From: Arthrobacter sp. zg-Y20
GTDB lineage: Bacteria; Actinomycetota; Actinomycetes; Actinomycetales; Micrococcaceae
Assembly: GCF_030142075.1 (NCBI RefSeq)
Contig: NZ_CP126241.1
Coordinates: 1,674,001-1,738,000 of the forward strand
DNA length: 64,000 bases
Direction of reading: 5' to 3'
Shown: in pieces, positions 35,654-43,764 of the stretch
Layout: each line of letters starts with the position of its first letter
Position numbering within the stretch: position 1 is the first letter of the stretch
The notes under the pieces: model-generated
What the model saw: the letters and a program-made list of their open reading frames with translations, nothing else
What the model was told of the DNA's origin: nothing
Databases searched by the model: none
Made by a program: the position numbers and the translations under genes

Positions 35654-37077
35654 CCTACCTGTCCGACCTGTTCATTGACGGCAACTGGCGGCCTGGCTCC
35701 TCAGGGGAGCGTTTCGACGTTATTGACCCGTCAAACCTTTCCACCATTGCGCGTTTCGCCGTCGCGACCGAGGAAGACTGTATGGCCGCTGTTGACGCGG
35801 CCGCCAAGGCACAGGAACCGTGGGCGGCGACCGCTCCCCGGACCCGCAGTGAACTGCTGCGCAGCGCCTACGAGGTCCTCACAGAAGAAGTGGAGATCTT
35901 CGCTGAGGTCATGGTGCGCGAAAATGGGAAGTCCTGGGCAGATGCCGTGGCGGAAGCAAACTACGCCAAGGAATTCTTCCGCTGGTTTTCCGAAGAAGCT
36001 GTCCGGATACCGGGGGATGACCGCCTGTCCCCGTCCGGGGATAAACGCATCCTGGTTGAGCGGCAACCTGTCGGAGTCTCCCTGCTGATCACCCCCTGGA
36101 ACTTTCCGGCCGCAATGGCGACCCGGAAACTCGCGCCGGCACTTGCCGCAGGGTGCACCGCCATCCTCAAGCCCGCCCGGGAGACTCCGCTGACCGCCGC
36201 CTACATCGTCGAGGTGTTGCGCCGGGTGGGTGTGCCGCAAGGAGTCGTCAACCTCGTCACCCCGGTTCCTACAGGTCCCCTCGTCGCGAAAATGATTGCC
36301 CGCCCCGAAGTGCGCAAGCTTTCCTTCACAGGATCGACTGAGGTGGGCCGGGACCTGCTGCGCGAATGTGCCGGCAGCGTCGTAAGCGCGTCCATGGAGC
36401 TGGGCGGAAACGCTCCCGCCATCGTGCTGCCGGGGGCGGATCTGGACACAGCTGTTGAGGGCGCACTTCTCGCCAAGATGCGTAACGGCGGCTCCGCGTG
36501 CACCGCTGCGAACCGTTTCTACGTCCACTCCTCGCTCCACGATGCATTTATCTCAAGGTTCGCGGACTCTTTGACTGGGTACACAGCCGGTCCGGGAATG
36601 GAGCGGACCAACCGGTTGGGGGCGCTTGTATCCGTTGCGGAACGCGACAAAGTAGCGGCCCTGGTCACCTCGGCTGTGTCGGAGGGGGCAACCATCGTGC
36701 AGGGAGGGCACAGCCACACGGGTGGCGCGTTCTATGACGCGACCCTTCTTACCGGCGTCAAGCATGGGGCGCGCATCAACTCAACCGAGATCTTCGGGCC
36801 GGTAACCGCTGTTGTGGTGTACGACGACGTAGATGAGGCGATCCGGATGGCGAACGACACCGAGTACGGTCTCATGGCCTACGTCTTCGGAGAGGAACGG
36901 GAAGCCCTGTCCGTCGCACGGCAGCTCGAAGCCGGGATGGTTGCGGTCAACCGGGGAGTGGTGAGCGACCCGGCGGCACCGTTTGGCGGAGTGAAGCAGA
37001 GTGGGCTCGGCCGGGAAGGAGGGTCAGAGGGAATCCTCGAGTTCCTGGAAGAAAAGTACATCGCGCTCACTGCCTGA
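35650..37077 (+). CDS. NAD(P)-dependent aldehyde dehydrogenase, succinate-semialdehyde dehydrogenase-like
   Basis: 475 residues. Substrate/cofactor segments LITPWNFPAAMATRKLAPAL, TAILKPARETPLTA and LSFTGSTEVGRDLL precede the general base Glu in SMELGGNAPAIVL and the nucleophile Cys in GGSACTAANRFYV. FGPVTAVVVYDDVDEAIRMA and GVKQSGLGREGGSEGILEFL end the protein, close to the GabD group. GTG 35650 overlaps the alcohol dehydrogenase stop by four bases. It would convert the pathway aldehyde to the acid. Exact substrate unknown. Confidence 0.88.
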   Translation: MTYLSDLFIDGNWRPGSSGERFDVIDPSNLSTIARFAVATEEDCMAAVDAAAKAQEPWAATAPRTRSELLRSAYEVLTEEVEIFAEVMVRENGKSWADAVAEANYAKEFFRWFSEEAVRIPGDDRLSPSGDKRILVERQPVGVSLLITPWNFPAAMATRKLAPALAAGCTAILKPARETPLTAAYIVEVLRRVGVPQGVVNLVTPVPTGPLVAKMIARPEVRKLSFTGSTEVGRDLLRECAGSVVSASMELGGNAPAIVLPGADLDTAVEGALLAKMRNGGSACTAANRFYVHSSLHDAFISRFADSLTGYTAGPGMERTNRLGALVSVAERDKVAALVTSAVSEGATIVQGGHSHTGGAFYDATLLTGVKHGARINSTEIFGPVTAVVVYDDVDEAIRMANDTEYGLMAYVFGEEREALSVARQLEAGMVAVNRGVVSDPAAPFGGVKQSGLGREGGSEGILEFLEEKYIALTA

Positions 37078-37126
37078 GTTCCGGCGGATACGGAGCTGCA
37101 GCAGCGGGGCGCAGTTTCGTTCCCCT

Positions 37127-37783
37127 TCATGCTCTGACCCGCCGCCGGAACGTGACATGGGTGGTCCCGCTTGGTGCCGCTTCCGAGCTGACCTCGCAGT
37201 CCGCCTCCAGGCCCCGCAGATCGTCCCAGAGCCGTGTGCCGCGCCCAAGGATGATGGGGGCAATGCCAACGTGGAGGTCATCAACAAGACCGGCCCGGAG
37301 GAATTCGCGCACTGTCTCCGCACCGCCCCCGATGCGTACGTCGCCGCCGCCGGCAGCTTCGATTGCAGTATCCAGGGCTTCCTGCGGTGACGCGCTGAGG
37401 AAGTGGAAGCTGGTGCCGCCGGCCATGTCCAGCGGCGGGCGGGCGGTGTGCGTCAGCACGAAAACAGGCACATGGAAGGGCGGATCCTCGCCCCACCAGC
37501 CTTGCCAGTCGGCGTCGTCGGGGTTCGCATGCAGGCCGAACATCCCGGCGCCCATGATTTCCGCGCCGATGTCTTCGAAGTAGCGCTGGGCATAACGGTC
37601 GTCGACGCCGGTGGTTCCCTCGCCGCTTTGGTCCTGCAGCACCCGCTCCCGGAACGTCCTTGTGGCCACATAGGCGGCGGTGAGCCGCGCCCAGTCCGCA
37701 CCGAACGGGTTCTCCGGAGTCTGGTCGGTGGTGGTGGCGAAACCGTCCAGCGAGATGTTGAGGTCGACTCGGACACGGGTCAT
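37127..37783 (-). CDS. Dihydrofolate reductase-like (RibD C-terminal domain) protein
   Basis: 218 residues. It starts VRVDLNISLDGFATTTDQTPE and has IMGAGMFGLHANP, PVFVLTHTARPPLDMAGGTS and DVRIGGGAETVREFLRAGLVDDLHVGIAPIILGRG, the pattern of the YyaP/YwjB DHFR-like group. It probably reduces an unknown substrate with NADPH. The start ATG 37783 is family-consistent. Stand-alone gene, convergent with the aldehyde dehydrogenase and divergent from the RNA phosphotransferase. Confidence 0.85.
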   Translation of the reverse strand: MTRVRVDLNISLDGFATTTDQTPENPFGADWARLTAAYVATRTFRERVLQDQSGEGTTGVDDRYAQRYFEDIGAEIMGAGMFGLHANPDDADWQGWWGEDPPFHVPVFVLTHTARPPLDMAGGTSFHFLSASPQEALDTAIEAAGGGDVRIGGGAETVREFLRAGLVDDLHVGIAPIILGRGTRLWDDLRGLEADCEVSSEAAPSGTTHVTFRRRVRA

Positions 37784-37901
37784 GATCGGCTCCCGGTGGG
37801 GTGGGCGGAGGCTCCAACGCTAATTAGGGCATAATGCAGGTTCAATCCCTGCCGGCCATCCGTGAATGTGAGTCCGGCATGCAGATGAAAGGACTTTCGC
37901 C

Positions 37902-38459
37902 ATGACCGCCTCACCGACGGCGTTGGACATCAGCAAGGTGCTGTCCCACGCGCTGCGCCATGCCCCGGCAGAGTACGGCCTGAGCCTGGACGCGGAAGGA
38001 TGGGCACCGGTCACCGAGGTGCTTGCTGCACTGCACCGGATGGGCCCGCAGTGGGAGTCCGTCGACGAGGCCATGCTGGATGAGGTGCTGGAAGCGGCTG
38101 TGAAGAAGCGGCACCAGATACGCGAGGGCAGGATACGGGCGGTGCACGGACATTCCGTCCCCGTGCAGCAGGTTTCCGATCCGGTCCAGCCCCCGGCCGT
38201 GCTTTTCCATGGAACGGCCCGCGCTGCTGCGGCCGCCATCCGGGAGTCCGGAATCCTCCCCATGCGGCGGCAGTACGTCCACCTGGCAGACACCGTGGAA
38301 CAGGCGCGGGAAGTGGGGCGGCGCAAAGATGCGGAGCCGGTGATCCTGGCCATCGATACCGGCATCGCCGCGGCACAGGGAATCAGCTTCTACCGGTCCG
38401 ATTCGGGAGTGTGGCTCGCGGACGAGATCCCCGCGTCGGCGGTGCGGGAAAGCCAGTGA
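37902..38459 (+). CDS. kptA: RNA 2'-phosphotransferase (Tpt1/KptA family)
   Basis: 185 residues. LDISKVLSHALRHAPAEYGL (Lys12, Arg19, His20), GRIRAVHGHSVPV (the RxRAxxGHS motif), VLFHGTARAAAAAI (His103) and MRRQYVHLADT complete the conserved Tpt1 core, and VILAIDTGIAAAQGISFYRS lines the NAD site. Eukaryotic Tpt1 removes the 2'-phosphate left by tRNA splicing, giving ADP-ribose-1,2-cyclic phosphate. In bacteria without that splicing the role is open; RNA repair or capping has been proposed. Its stop overlaps the next gene (GTGA). Confidence 0.9.
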   Translation: MTASPTALDISKVLSHALRHAPAEYGLSLDAEGWAPVTEVLAALHRMGPQWESVDEAMLDEVLEAAVKKRHQIREGRIRAVHGHSVPVQQVSDPVQPPAVLFHGTARAAAAAIRESGILPMRRQYVHLADTVEQAREVGRRKDAEPVILAIDTGIAAAQGISFYRSDSGVWLADEIPASAVRESQ

Positions 38460-39031
38460 AAAACCCGCTGCCGGTCCATGCGCGGGCAACCTGGGTGCCG
38501 CGCCAACGCCGGTCCCTGTTTTTCGGCGCAGCATATCTTTCCTACGACGTGCGCTATGCAAACGGCGAAGTGCAATCGGACGTGAATATTGATGACGTGC
38601 TGCAAGGTGCCCGCTATCCCGCTGACTTTCATTCAACGGTAGACGGAGCCAGGGCTGTGGCAGGCAAAGGCATGCCGGGCCAATGGGTGGACTACCCGTA
38701 CGGGCGGCAGCTTCCGGACGGCAGCCTTCTTTCCTTGCCGGACGACATGTCCCGTTTTGCCTCGATCCTGAGAGTCATGGGCCTCGGCCCGTTGGCGCAG
38801 AAGTATGAAGCTCTTGCCTGGCAGCTTCGAACCGACACGTCCCCCGGCATGGTAGCCGAGGCAAGGGAGTGGGTTTCCGGCAGTTTTGGACGAGGCGTGG
38901 GCAGTCTTAGCGACCGTTATGTCTGCCGCGACGGAGCCTTTGATGAGGAGCTGAACGCCGAATACGAAACCCTCCTGCAAATCCTCACCGATTTCGCCAA
39001 TGCGCAAACAGGGGAGGAGGGGCGCCCATGA
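38456..39031 (+). CDS. Unknown protein coupled to kptA
   Basis: 191 residues from GTG 38456, which overlaps the kptA stop by four bases. I do not recognise a family. The N-terminal part looks beta-rich (RQRRSLFFGAAYLSYDVRYANGEVQSD). The middle has GQWVDYPYGRQLPDGSLLSL and the C-terminal ~100 residues are helical and acidic (DEELNAEYETLLQILTDFAN). No signal peptide or membrane segment is seen. Tight coupling to an RNA 2'-phosphotransferase suggests a shared function in RNA metabolism, without further support. Confidence 0.7.
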   Translation: MKNPLPVHARATWVPRQRRSLFFGAAYLSYDVRYANGEVQSDVNIDDVLQGARYPADFHSTVDGARAVAGKGMPGQWVDYPYGRQLPDGSLLSLPDDMSRFASILRVMGLGPLAQKYEALAWQLRTDTSPGMVAEAREWVSGSFGRGVGSLSDRYVCRDGAFDEELNAEYETLLQILTDFANAQTGEEGRP

Positions 39032-39112
39032 GGGACGGGGGCATTGCAGACACCACGGACGGGGTCGAAGCTCCGGCAGCGAAGACGTAGGTGAGCGCCG
39101 TCCCGGCCCCCA

Positions 39113-39118
39113 TATAAT
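39113..39118 (+). promoter_or_regulatory. Consensus -10 element TATAAT, leaderless spacing
   Basis: TATAAT is followed after seven bases (TGGCACC) by ATG 39126, so transcription would begin at or next to the start codon. No good -35 hexamer is seen 16-18 bases upstream. A perfect -10 is rare in this GC-rich window. Confidence 0.55.
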
Positions 39119-39125
39119 TGGCACC

Positions 39126-39200
39126 ATGGCAATTCTGCGCCTCGAGGGCGCCACCTCCGAACAACTGCCCGTCCCGTATCAGCTTGGACCCGCACTGTGA
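39126..39200 (+). CDS. Putative 24-residue leader peptide coupled to the DUF808 gene
   Basis: ATG 39126 opens a 24-codon frame, MAILRLEGATSEQLPVPYQL plus GPAL, ending TGA 39198-39200. The stop overlaps the DUF808 GTG at 39197 (GTGA). With the -10 box seven bases upstream it would be translated from a leaderless mRNA and pass ribosomes to DUF808, which has no Shine-Dalgarno of its own. It may simply be a vestigial or regulatory uORF. Confidence 0.4.
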   Translation: MAILRLEGATSEQLPVPYQLGPAL

Positions 39201-40234
39201 GCGGGGGACTCGTAGCCCTGCTGGACGACGTCGCTGCCCTGGCACGCATAGCCGCCGCCTCGGTGGATGACATCGCCGCCGGAGCAGCGAAAGCAGGAGC
39301 CAAGGCCGCCGGCGTCGTGATTGACGACGCCGCCGTGACCCCGCAATACGTGTCCGGCGCCGACCCGTCCCGCGAACTGCCAATGATCAAAAAGATCTTC
39401 TGGGGCTCGCTTCGCAACAAGCTCCTGTTCATCCTCCCGGCCCTGCTGCTGATCAGCGCCTTCATCCCCGGTGTGATCCCGTTCATCCTGATGCTCGGCG
39501 GCACGTACCTCTGCTACGAAGGTGCGGAGAAGGTATGGCACAAGTTCTTCGGGCACCACGAAGCCGCAGACAAGGACGCGCCCGCAGTAGAGCGCGGACC
39601 CGACGCGGAGTCCAAGGTAGTCAAGGGCGCCATCACCACCGACTTCATCCTGTCCTGCGAAATCATGGTCATCGCCATGAACGAGGTGGGCGACGCGTCC
39701 ATTTGGATCCGCGCGGTCATCCTGGTGTTTGTGGCCATTGCCATCACGATTCTCGTTTACGGGGCCGTCGGGCTGATCGTCAAGATGGACGACATCGGCC
39801 TGCACCTTGCCCAAAAGGACTCGGCAAGCTCACAGCGCCTGGGCGGACTGCTGGTCCGCGGCATGCCCCATGTGCTGGCTGTCATCACTTTTGTGGGAAC
39901 CATTGCCATGCTCTGGGTGGGCGGCCACATCATGCTGGTAGGGGCAGCCGACCTCGGCTGGCACGCGCCGTATGACTTGGTCCACACGCTGGAGCACCCC
40001 GTCGCCGGCCTTGCGGTGGTGGGCGGCATCCTGGGGTGGCTCGTGAACACGCTGTGCTCGGCCATCGTCGGACTGGTTTGGGGCCTGGTTGTCATGGCCG
40101 TGGCGCACCCGCTGAAAAAGGTCCTGCCCTTCGGTAAGAAGGATGGCAAGAAGGACGGACATGAGGACGGTGACGCCCGGGCCGCCGCAGCCGGGCACAG
40201 CCCGGAGAAACCCGAAGCCGACTCCGCCAGCTAA
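39197..40234 (+). CDS. DUF808 (YedI-type) membrane protein
   Basis: 345 residues. SGGLVALLDDVAALARIAAA and SVDDIAAGAAKAGAKAAGVVIDDAAVTPQYV are the hallmark soluble start of DUF808. Then come six to seven membrane helices (ILPALLLISAFIPGVIPFILMLGGTYLCYEG) with the acidic conserved TTDFILSCEIMVIAMNEV. The charged Lys/Asp-rich tail (GKKDGKKDGHEDG) is cytosolic. The function of the family is unknown; an inner-membrane transporter or stress protein has been suggested. The start GTG overlaps a short upstream frame. Confidence 0.88.
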   Translation: MSGGLVALLDDVAALARIAAASVDDIAAGAAKAGAKAAGVVIDDAAVTPQYVSGADPSRELPMIKKIFWGSLRNKLLFILPALLLISAFIPGVIPFILMLGGTYLCYEGAEKVWHKFFGHHEAADKDAPAVERGPDAESKVVKGAITTDFILSCEIMVIAMNEVGDASIWIRAVILVFVAIAITILVYGAVGLIVKMDDIGLHLAQKDSASSQRLGGLLVRGMPHVLAVITFVGTIAMLWVGGHIMLVGAADLGWHAPYDLVHTLEHPVAGLAVVGGILGWLVNTLCSAIVGLVWGLVVMAVAHPLKKVLPFGKKDGKKDGHEDGDARAAAAGHSPEKPEADSAS

Positions 40235-40262
40235 CCACCCGCGGACGTGCGGGGATTGGGAC

Positions 40263-40907
40263 CTAGATCCCGATCTCCGCACTTTCCAGCAGTGCGACGG
40301 CGTCGGGCTGGCCTTCGTACATGACCAGCGCGTGCCGGGTACGGCCGTGGGCGTGCATCAGCAGTTCCCCCGGTTCGCCCACGATGGCCACGGAGACCGG
40401 TGCGCGCTTGGCCACATGCCGGGGTCCGTCCGGACGGACCAGCACAATGCCCAGGTCCACGCCTCGGTACAGGATGGCGGCACGCTTGATCAGTTCGGCC
40501 CAGAGCGCGTCCGAGTACTCGCTGTCCAGGGCGCGCGGCGCCCAGCGGTCCGAGGCGCGGCGGACGTCTTCGGTGTGCACAAAGTACTCACTGAGGTTCG
40601 CGCTGTTGTCCACCGCCTTCAGGTGCATGGGGGAGTACGCGGGCGGGCCGGAACGGAACCGGCGGACCAGCTTGGCGTAGCTTTCCGTGGTGGACGCCTT
40701 TTCGGCAACTTCGGCCAGGGCTTTATCCGCACGGCCGGCCAGGGGCTTGACGAAGAGGCCCACGGCCGAACTGAGTTTGTGCTCGCGCAGGTACAGGTGC
40801 GCGGCCAGTTCCTTGGTCTGCCACCCCTTGCAGAGCGTGGGCGCATGGGGACCCGCCGCAAGCAAGGTCTCGGCGAGGACTTCACGGGACGGTTCTACGT
40901 AATGCAT
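40263..40907 (-). CDS. TIGR03085-family protein (DinB/maleylpyruvate isomerase-like helical bundle)
   Basis: 214 residues from ATG 40907 (MHYVEPSREVLAETLLAAGP); ATG 40925 adds six. The N-terminal helical bundle contains CKGWQTKELAAHLYLREHKL, the metal-binding region of the mycothiol-dependent DinB-like fold, plus VDNSANLSEYFVHTEDVRRA. The C-terminal part is a small beta domain. The function is unknown, but the gene lies beside hisI in many actinobacteria. Divergent from hisI with 99 bases between starts. Confidence 0.84.
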   Translation of the reverse strand: MHYVEPSREVLAETLLAAGPHAPTLCKGWQTKELAAHLYLREHKLSSAVGLFVKPLAGRADKALAEVAEKASTTESYAKLVRRFRSGPPAYSPMHLKAVDNSANLSEYFVHTEDVRRASDRWAPRALDSEYSDALWAELIKRAAILYRGVDLGIVLVRPDGPRHVAKRAPVSVAIVGEPGELLMHAHGRTRHALVMYEGQPDAVALLESAEIGI

Positions 40908-40993
40908 CACTGCTGAAACTAGCATGGAACGCCCGAAACCGGCGGCGAAGCGGCGGGTTGCCGCGGGTTGGGCGGCAAGATAACGCGTGGCAC

Positions 40994-40999
40994 TAGAAT
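40994..40999 (+). promoter_or_regulatory. Putative leaderless -10 element of hisI (TAGAAT-N7-ATG)
   Basis: TAGAAT is followed by seven bases and the hisI ATG 41007. There is no Shine-Dalgarno sequence before this ATG, which supports a leaderless transcript. Same spacing as at 39113 and 15474. Confidence 0.5.
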
Positions 41000-41006
41000 T
41001 GGGACG

Positions 41007-41396
41007 ATGCCATCCTCACCTTTCCCCCAGAACCAGCAGCCCTCGGACCTCGCTCCGGAGCTGCGTGCGGCCCTCAAGCGCGACGCCGCCGGGCTGGTTG
41101 CCGCCGTTGTCCAGCAGTACGACACGAACGAGGTCCTGATGCTGGGCTGGATGGACGAGGAAGCCCTGCACCGCACGCTGACCACCGGCCGGGTGACCTT
41201 CTGGTCCCGCTCCCGGCAGGAATACTGGCGCAAGGGGGACACCTCCGGCCATGCGCAGTGGGTTAAGTCCGTGGCGCTGGACTGCGACGGCGACGCGCTG
41301 CTGGTCCGCGTGGACCAGGTGGGAGCGGCCTGCCACACCGGTACCCGCACCTGCTTTGACGGCCGGGAGCTGGATGCCGTCGTCGGCTCCCGCTGA
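41007..41396 (+). CDS. hisI: Phosphoribosyl-AMP cyclohydrolase
   Basis: 129 residues. [40 protein letters not shown], then [14 protein letters not shown] and [12 protein letters not shown] carry the zinc cysteines and the magnesium-binding Asp motif of HisI. It opens the purine ring of phosphoribosyl-AMP in histidine synthesis. It is the monofunctional form, separate from hisE. In this window it stands at the head of the tryptophan genes and 23.5 kb away from hisF. Confidence 0.94.
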   Translation: MPSSPFPQNQQPSDLAPELRAALKRDAAGLVAAVVQQYDTNEVLMLGWMDEEALHRTLTTGRVTFWSRSRQEYWRKGDTSGHAQWVKSVALDCDGDALLVRVDQVGAACHTGTRTCFDGRELDAVVGSR

Positions 41397-41467
41397 GAAT
41401 TCCGCCCGCAAACACGCCGCCGCAAACACCCGCCGCACCCGACCCGACAGGGGAGAAGCAGAAGAAC

Positions 41468-43042
41468 ATGCAGGATCTTGGAGCCATCCGTCCCGGCCTG
41501 GAGGAATTCCGGGCCCTGGCGGCCGACCGCCGGGTCATTCCCGTACGCCTGACCGTGCTGGCGGACGCGCACACCCCCATCGGCATCTACCGCAAGCTCA
41601 CCAACGGTGAACCCGGCACCTTCCTGATGGAATCCGCTGCCTCCGGCGGCGTCTGGTCCCGCTACTCCTTCATCGGCGCCCGGTCCCGGGCTACCCTCAC
41701 CACGCTGGACGGCCAGGCGCACTGGCTCGGCGAGCCGCCGGCGGGTGTTCCGGTGGACGGGAGCCCGGTGGAAGCGCTGGCCCGCACCGTGGAACTGCTG
41801 GCCACCGAACGGTTCGAGGAACTGCCGCCGTTCACGTCCGGGATGGTGGGTTTTGTCGGCTGGGAAACGGTACGGCACTGGGAAAAGCTTCCCAACCCGC
41901 CTGCCGATGACCTGGGCCTGCCCGATATTGCCATGAACCTGGTTTCCGACATGGCCATCCATGACAACAGCGACGGCACCGTCACGCTGGTTGCCAACGC
42001 CATTAACTTCGACGGAACCGATGACCGCGTGGATGAGGCCTGGCACGACGCCGTGTCCCGCCTGCGTTCCATGCTCACGCGCCTGGCTGCGCCCACGCCG
42101 CAGGCCGTGTCCGTGCTGCCCGAGGCCGGCATCAACTCCGAAAACCTCACCGCCGACGTCAAGGAAAGCTGGCCCAAGCCGGACTACACCCGCGCCGTAC
42201 AGCGCGGGAAACAGGCCATTGTGGACGGCGAAGTGTTCCAGGTGGTCATCTCCCGCCGTTTCGAAGCCGAATGCCGGGCCGAGGCGCTGGACGTCTACCG
42301 GGTGCTGCGCACCACCAACCCCAGCCCGTACATGTACCTGTTCAACTTCGAGGACGCCCACGGCAACCCGTTCAACGTGGTTGGTTCCTCGCCGGAGGCA
42401 CTGGTCACCGTCACCGGCCGCGATGTCATTACGCACCCCATCGCCGGGTCCCGCCCGCGCGGCAAAACGCAGGAGCTGGACCGTGAACTGGCTGCGGAAC
42501 TGCTCGAAGACGAGAAGGAACGCGCCGAACACCTGATGCTGGTGGACCTGGCCCGCAACGACCTGTCCAAGGTCTGCCGGCCCGGCAGCATCGACGTCAC
42601 CCAGTTCATGGAGGTGGAGCGGTTCAGCCACATCATGCACCTGGTCTCCACCGTCGTCGGGCGGCTCGCGGATGCCTCCACCGCCTACGACGTACTCGCC
42701 GCGACCTTCCCCGCCGGGACTCTTTCCGGTGCCCCGAAACCGCGCGCCCTGCGCCTGCTCGATGAGGTGGAACCGCACCGCCGCGGCATTTACGGCGGGG
42801 TGGTGGGCTACCTCGACTTCGCCGGGGACATGGACATGGCCATCGCCATCCGCTCCGCCCTGCTGCGCGACGGCAAAGCGTATGTCCAGGCCGGCGGCGG
42901 AATCGTGGCCGACTCCGACCTCGAGGCCGAAGCCCAGGAAACCGTCAACAAGGCAGCCGCACCCCTGCGCGCCGCCCTGATAGCCGCATCGCTGCAGACC
43001 GTAGCAGCCCCGGAAACCCCCCTCCAGGAAGCAGAGAAGTGA
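41468..43042 (+). CDS. trpE: Anthranilate synthase component I
   Basis: 524 residues. The N-terminal regulatory region has GTFLMESAASGGVWSRYSFIG, the tryptophan-binding LLES-like element. The catalytic chorismate-binding domain has PSPYMYLFNF, VVGSSPEALVTV, THPIAGSRPRGKTQELD, HLMLVDLARNDLSKV and FPAGTLSGAPKPRALRLLDE. It makes anthranilate from chorismate with a TrpG subunit not encoded in the window. GGGGAG precedes ATG 41468. First gene of the trp block, overlapping the next by four bases. Confidence 0.95.
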   Translation: MQDLGAIRPGLEEFRALAADRRVIPVRLTVLADAHTPIGIYRKLTNGEPGTFLMESAASGGVWSRYSFIGARSRATLTTLDGQAHWLGEPPAGVPVDGSPVEALARTVELLATERFEELPPFTSGMVGFVGWETVRHWEKLPNPPADDLGLPDIAMNLVSDMAIHDNSDGTVTLVANAINFDGTDDRVDEAWHDAVSRLRSMLTRLAAPTPQAVSVLPEAGINSENLTADVKESWPKPDYTRAVQRGKQAIVDGEVFQVVISRRFEAECRAEALDVYRVLRTTNPSPYMYLFNFEDAHGNPFNVVGSSPEALVTVTGRDVITHPIAGSRPRGKTQELDRELAAELLEDEKERAEHLMLVDLARNDLSKVCRPGSIDVTQFMEVERFSHIMHLVSTVVGRLADASTAYDVLAATFPAGTLSGAPKPRALRLLDEVEPHRRGIYGGVVGYLDFAGDMDMAIAIRSALLRDGKAYVQAGGGIVADSDLEAEAQETVNKAAAPLRAALIAASLQTVAAPETPLQEAEK

Positions 43043-43749
43043 GCACCACCGACCCCGCAGCACCCCGCACCGCACCGCGCTGGCAGCGCAAGGGCACCGT
43101 CATCATGGGCGCCGTCCTGCTGGCTGCCCTGGCCTTCGGCACCACCACCCGCACCTGGCTGAACGTGGCCCTGCCGGCCACCACCGTGGCGACCCCCGAC
43201 GTCGCGGTCTCCGGGTCCGACGCCGCCACCGCCGTCACGGCCTTCGCCGTGGTGGGTGTGGCAGCAGCGCTGGCCGCGGCCATCGCGGGCCGGATAGGAC
43301 GCTGGATCACCGCCGTCATCCTGGTGGTGGCCGGGGTAGGCGTGGCAGCAGCCAGCTACCGGATCATCAGCGATCCGCTGCAGGGAGCCGCCGGGGCCAT
43401 CGGCAAGGCCATCGGCGTCACCTCCGCCCAAGGGACCGAGGTGGAACTGACCGCCATGCCGTACGCCGCCCTGGTGATCGGCATCCTGATGGCCCTCTCC
43501 GGCATCTGGCTCGCCCTGGCCGGGCGGCACTGGACCACCTCGCGCCGCTACGCTGCGGCACCGGCTGCGGCGGCAGGCACGGACGACGCCGGCAGCATCC
43601 CGGAACCAGGCACCCCGGGATCAGGTACGCCGGAGATCGGCAGCCAGGCAGCCCAAAAGCAGGCAGCTGCGGACAACAGCGCCGAACCGATGGATGAAAT
43701 CGACGGTTGGGACCGGCTCACCCGGGGCGAAGACCCCACTGATAAGTAG
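43039..43749 (+). CDS. Tryptophan-biosynthesis-associated membrane protein (TIGR02234/Trp_oprn_chp)
   Basis: 236 residues, GTG start overlapping the trpE stop. Four membrane helices (VIMGAVLLAALAFGTTTRTW, AVVGVAAALAAAIAGRIGRW, AVILVVAGVGVAAASYRII, YAALVIGILMALSGIWLAL) and an acidic, disordered C-terminal tail. The family is found only beside trpE/trpC in actinobacteria. Function unknown; a transport or assembly role in tryptophan synthesis is speculative. Confidence 0.87.
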   Translation: MSTTDPAAPRTAPRWQRKGTVIMGAVLLAALAFGTTTRTWLNVALPATTVATPDVAVSGSDAATAVTAFAVVGVAAALAAAIAGRIGRWITAVILVVAGVGVAAASYRIISDPLQGAAGAIGKAIGVTSAQGTEVELTAMPYAALVIGILMALSGIWLALAGRHWTTSRRYAAAPAAAAGTDDAGSIPEPGTPGSGTPEIGSQAAQKQAAADNSAEPMDEIDGWDRLTRGEDPTDK

Positions 43750-43764
43750 CCCGATAAGTAGCCC
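43741..43764. repeat. 12-bp tandem repeat GATAAGTAGCCC around a stop codon
   Basis: Two exact copies (43741-43752, 43753-43764) followed by a degraded third (GCTAAGCAGCTT). The first copy holds the TAG stop of the Trp-associated membrane protein gene, giving in-series stop codons. Confidence 0.65.

Noticed and set aside
37078-37151. Ten-base inverted repeat (gttccggcgg/ccgccggaac) as a terminator after the aldehyde dehydrogenase
   Set aside because: The loop is over 50 bases long and the right arm is inside the DHFR-like coding region, so a functional hairpin is doubtful.
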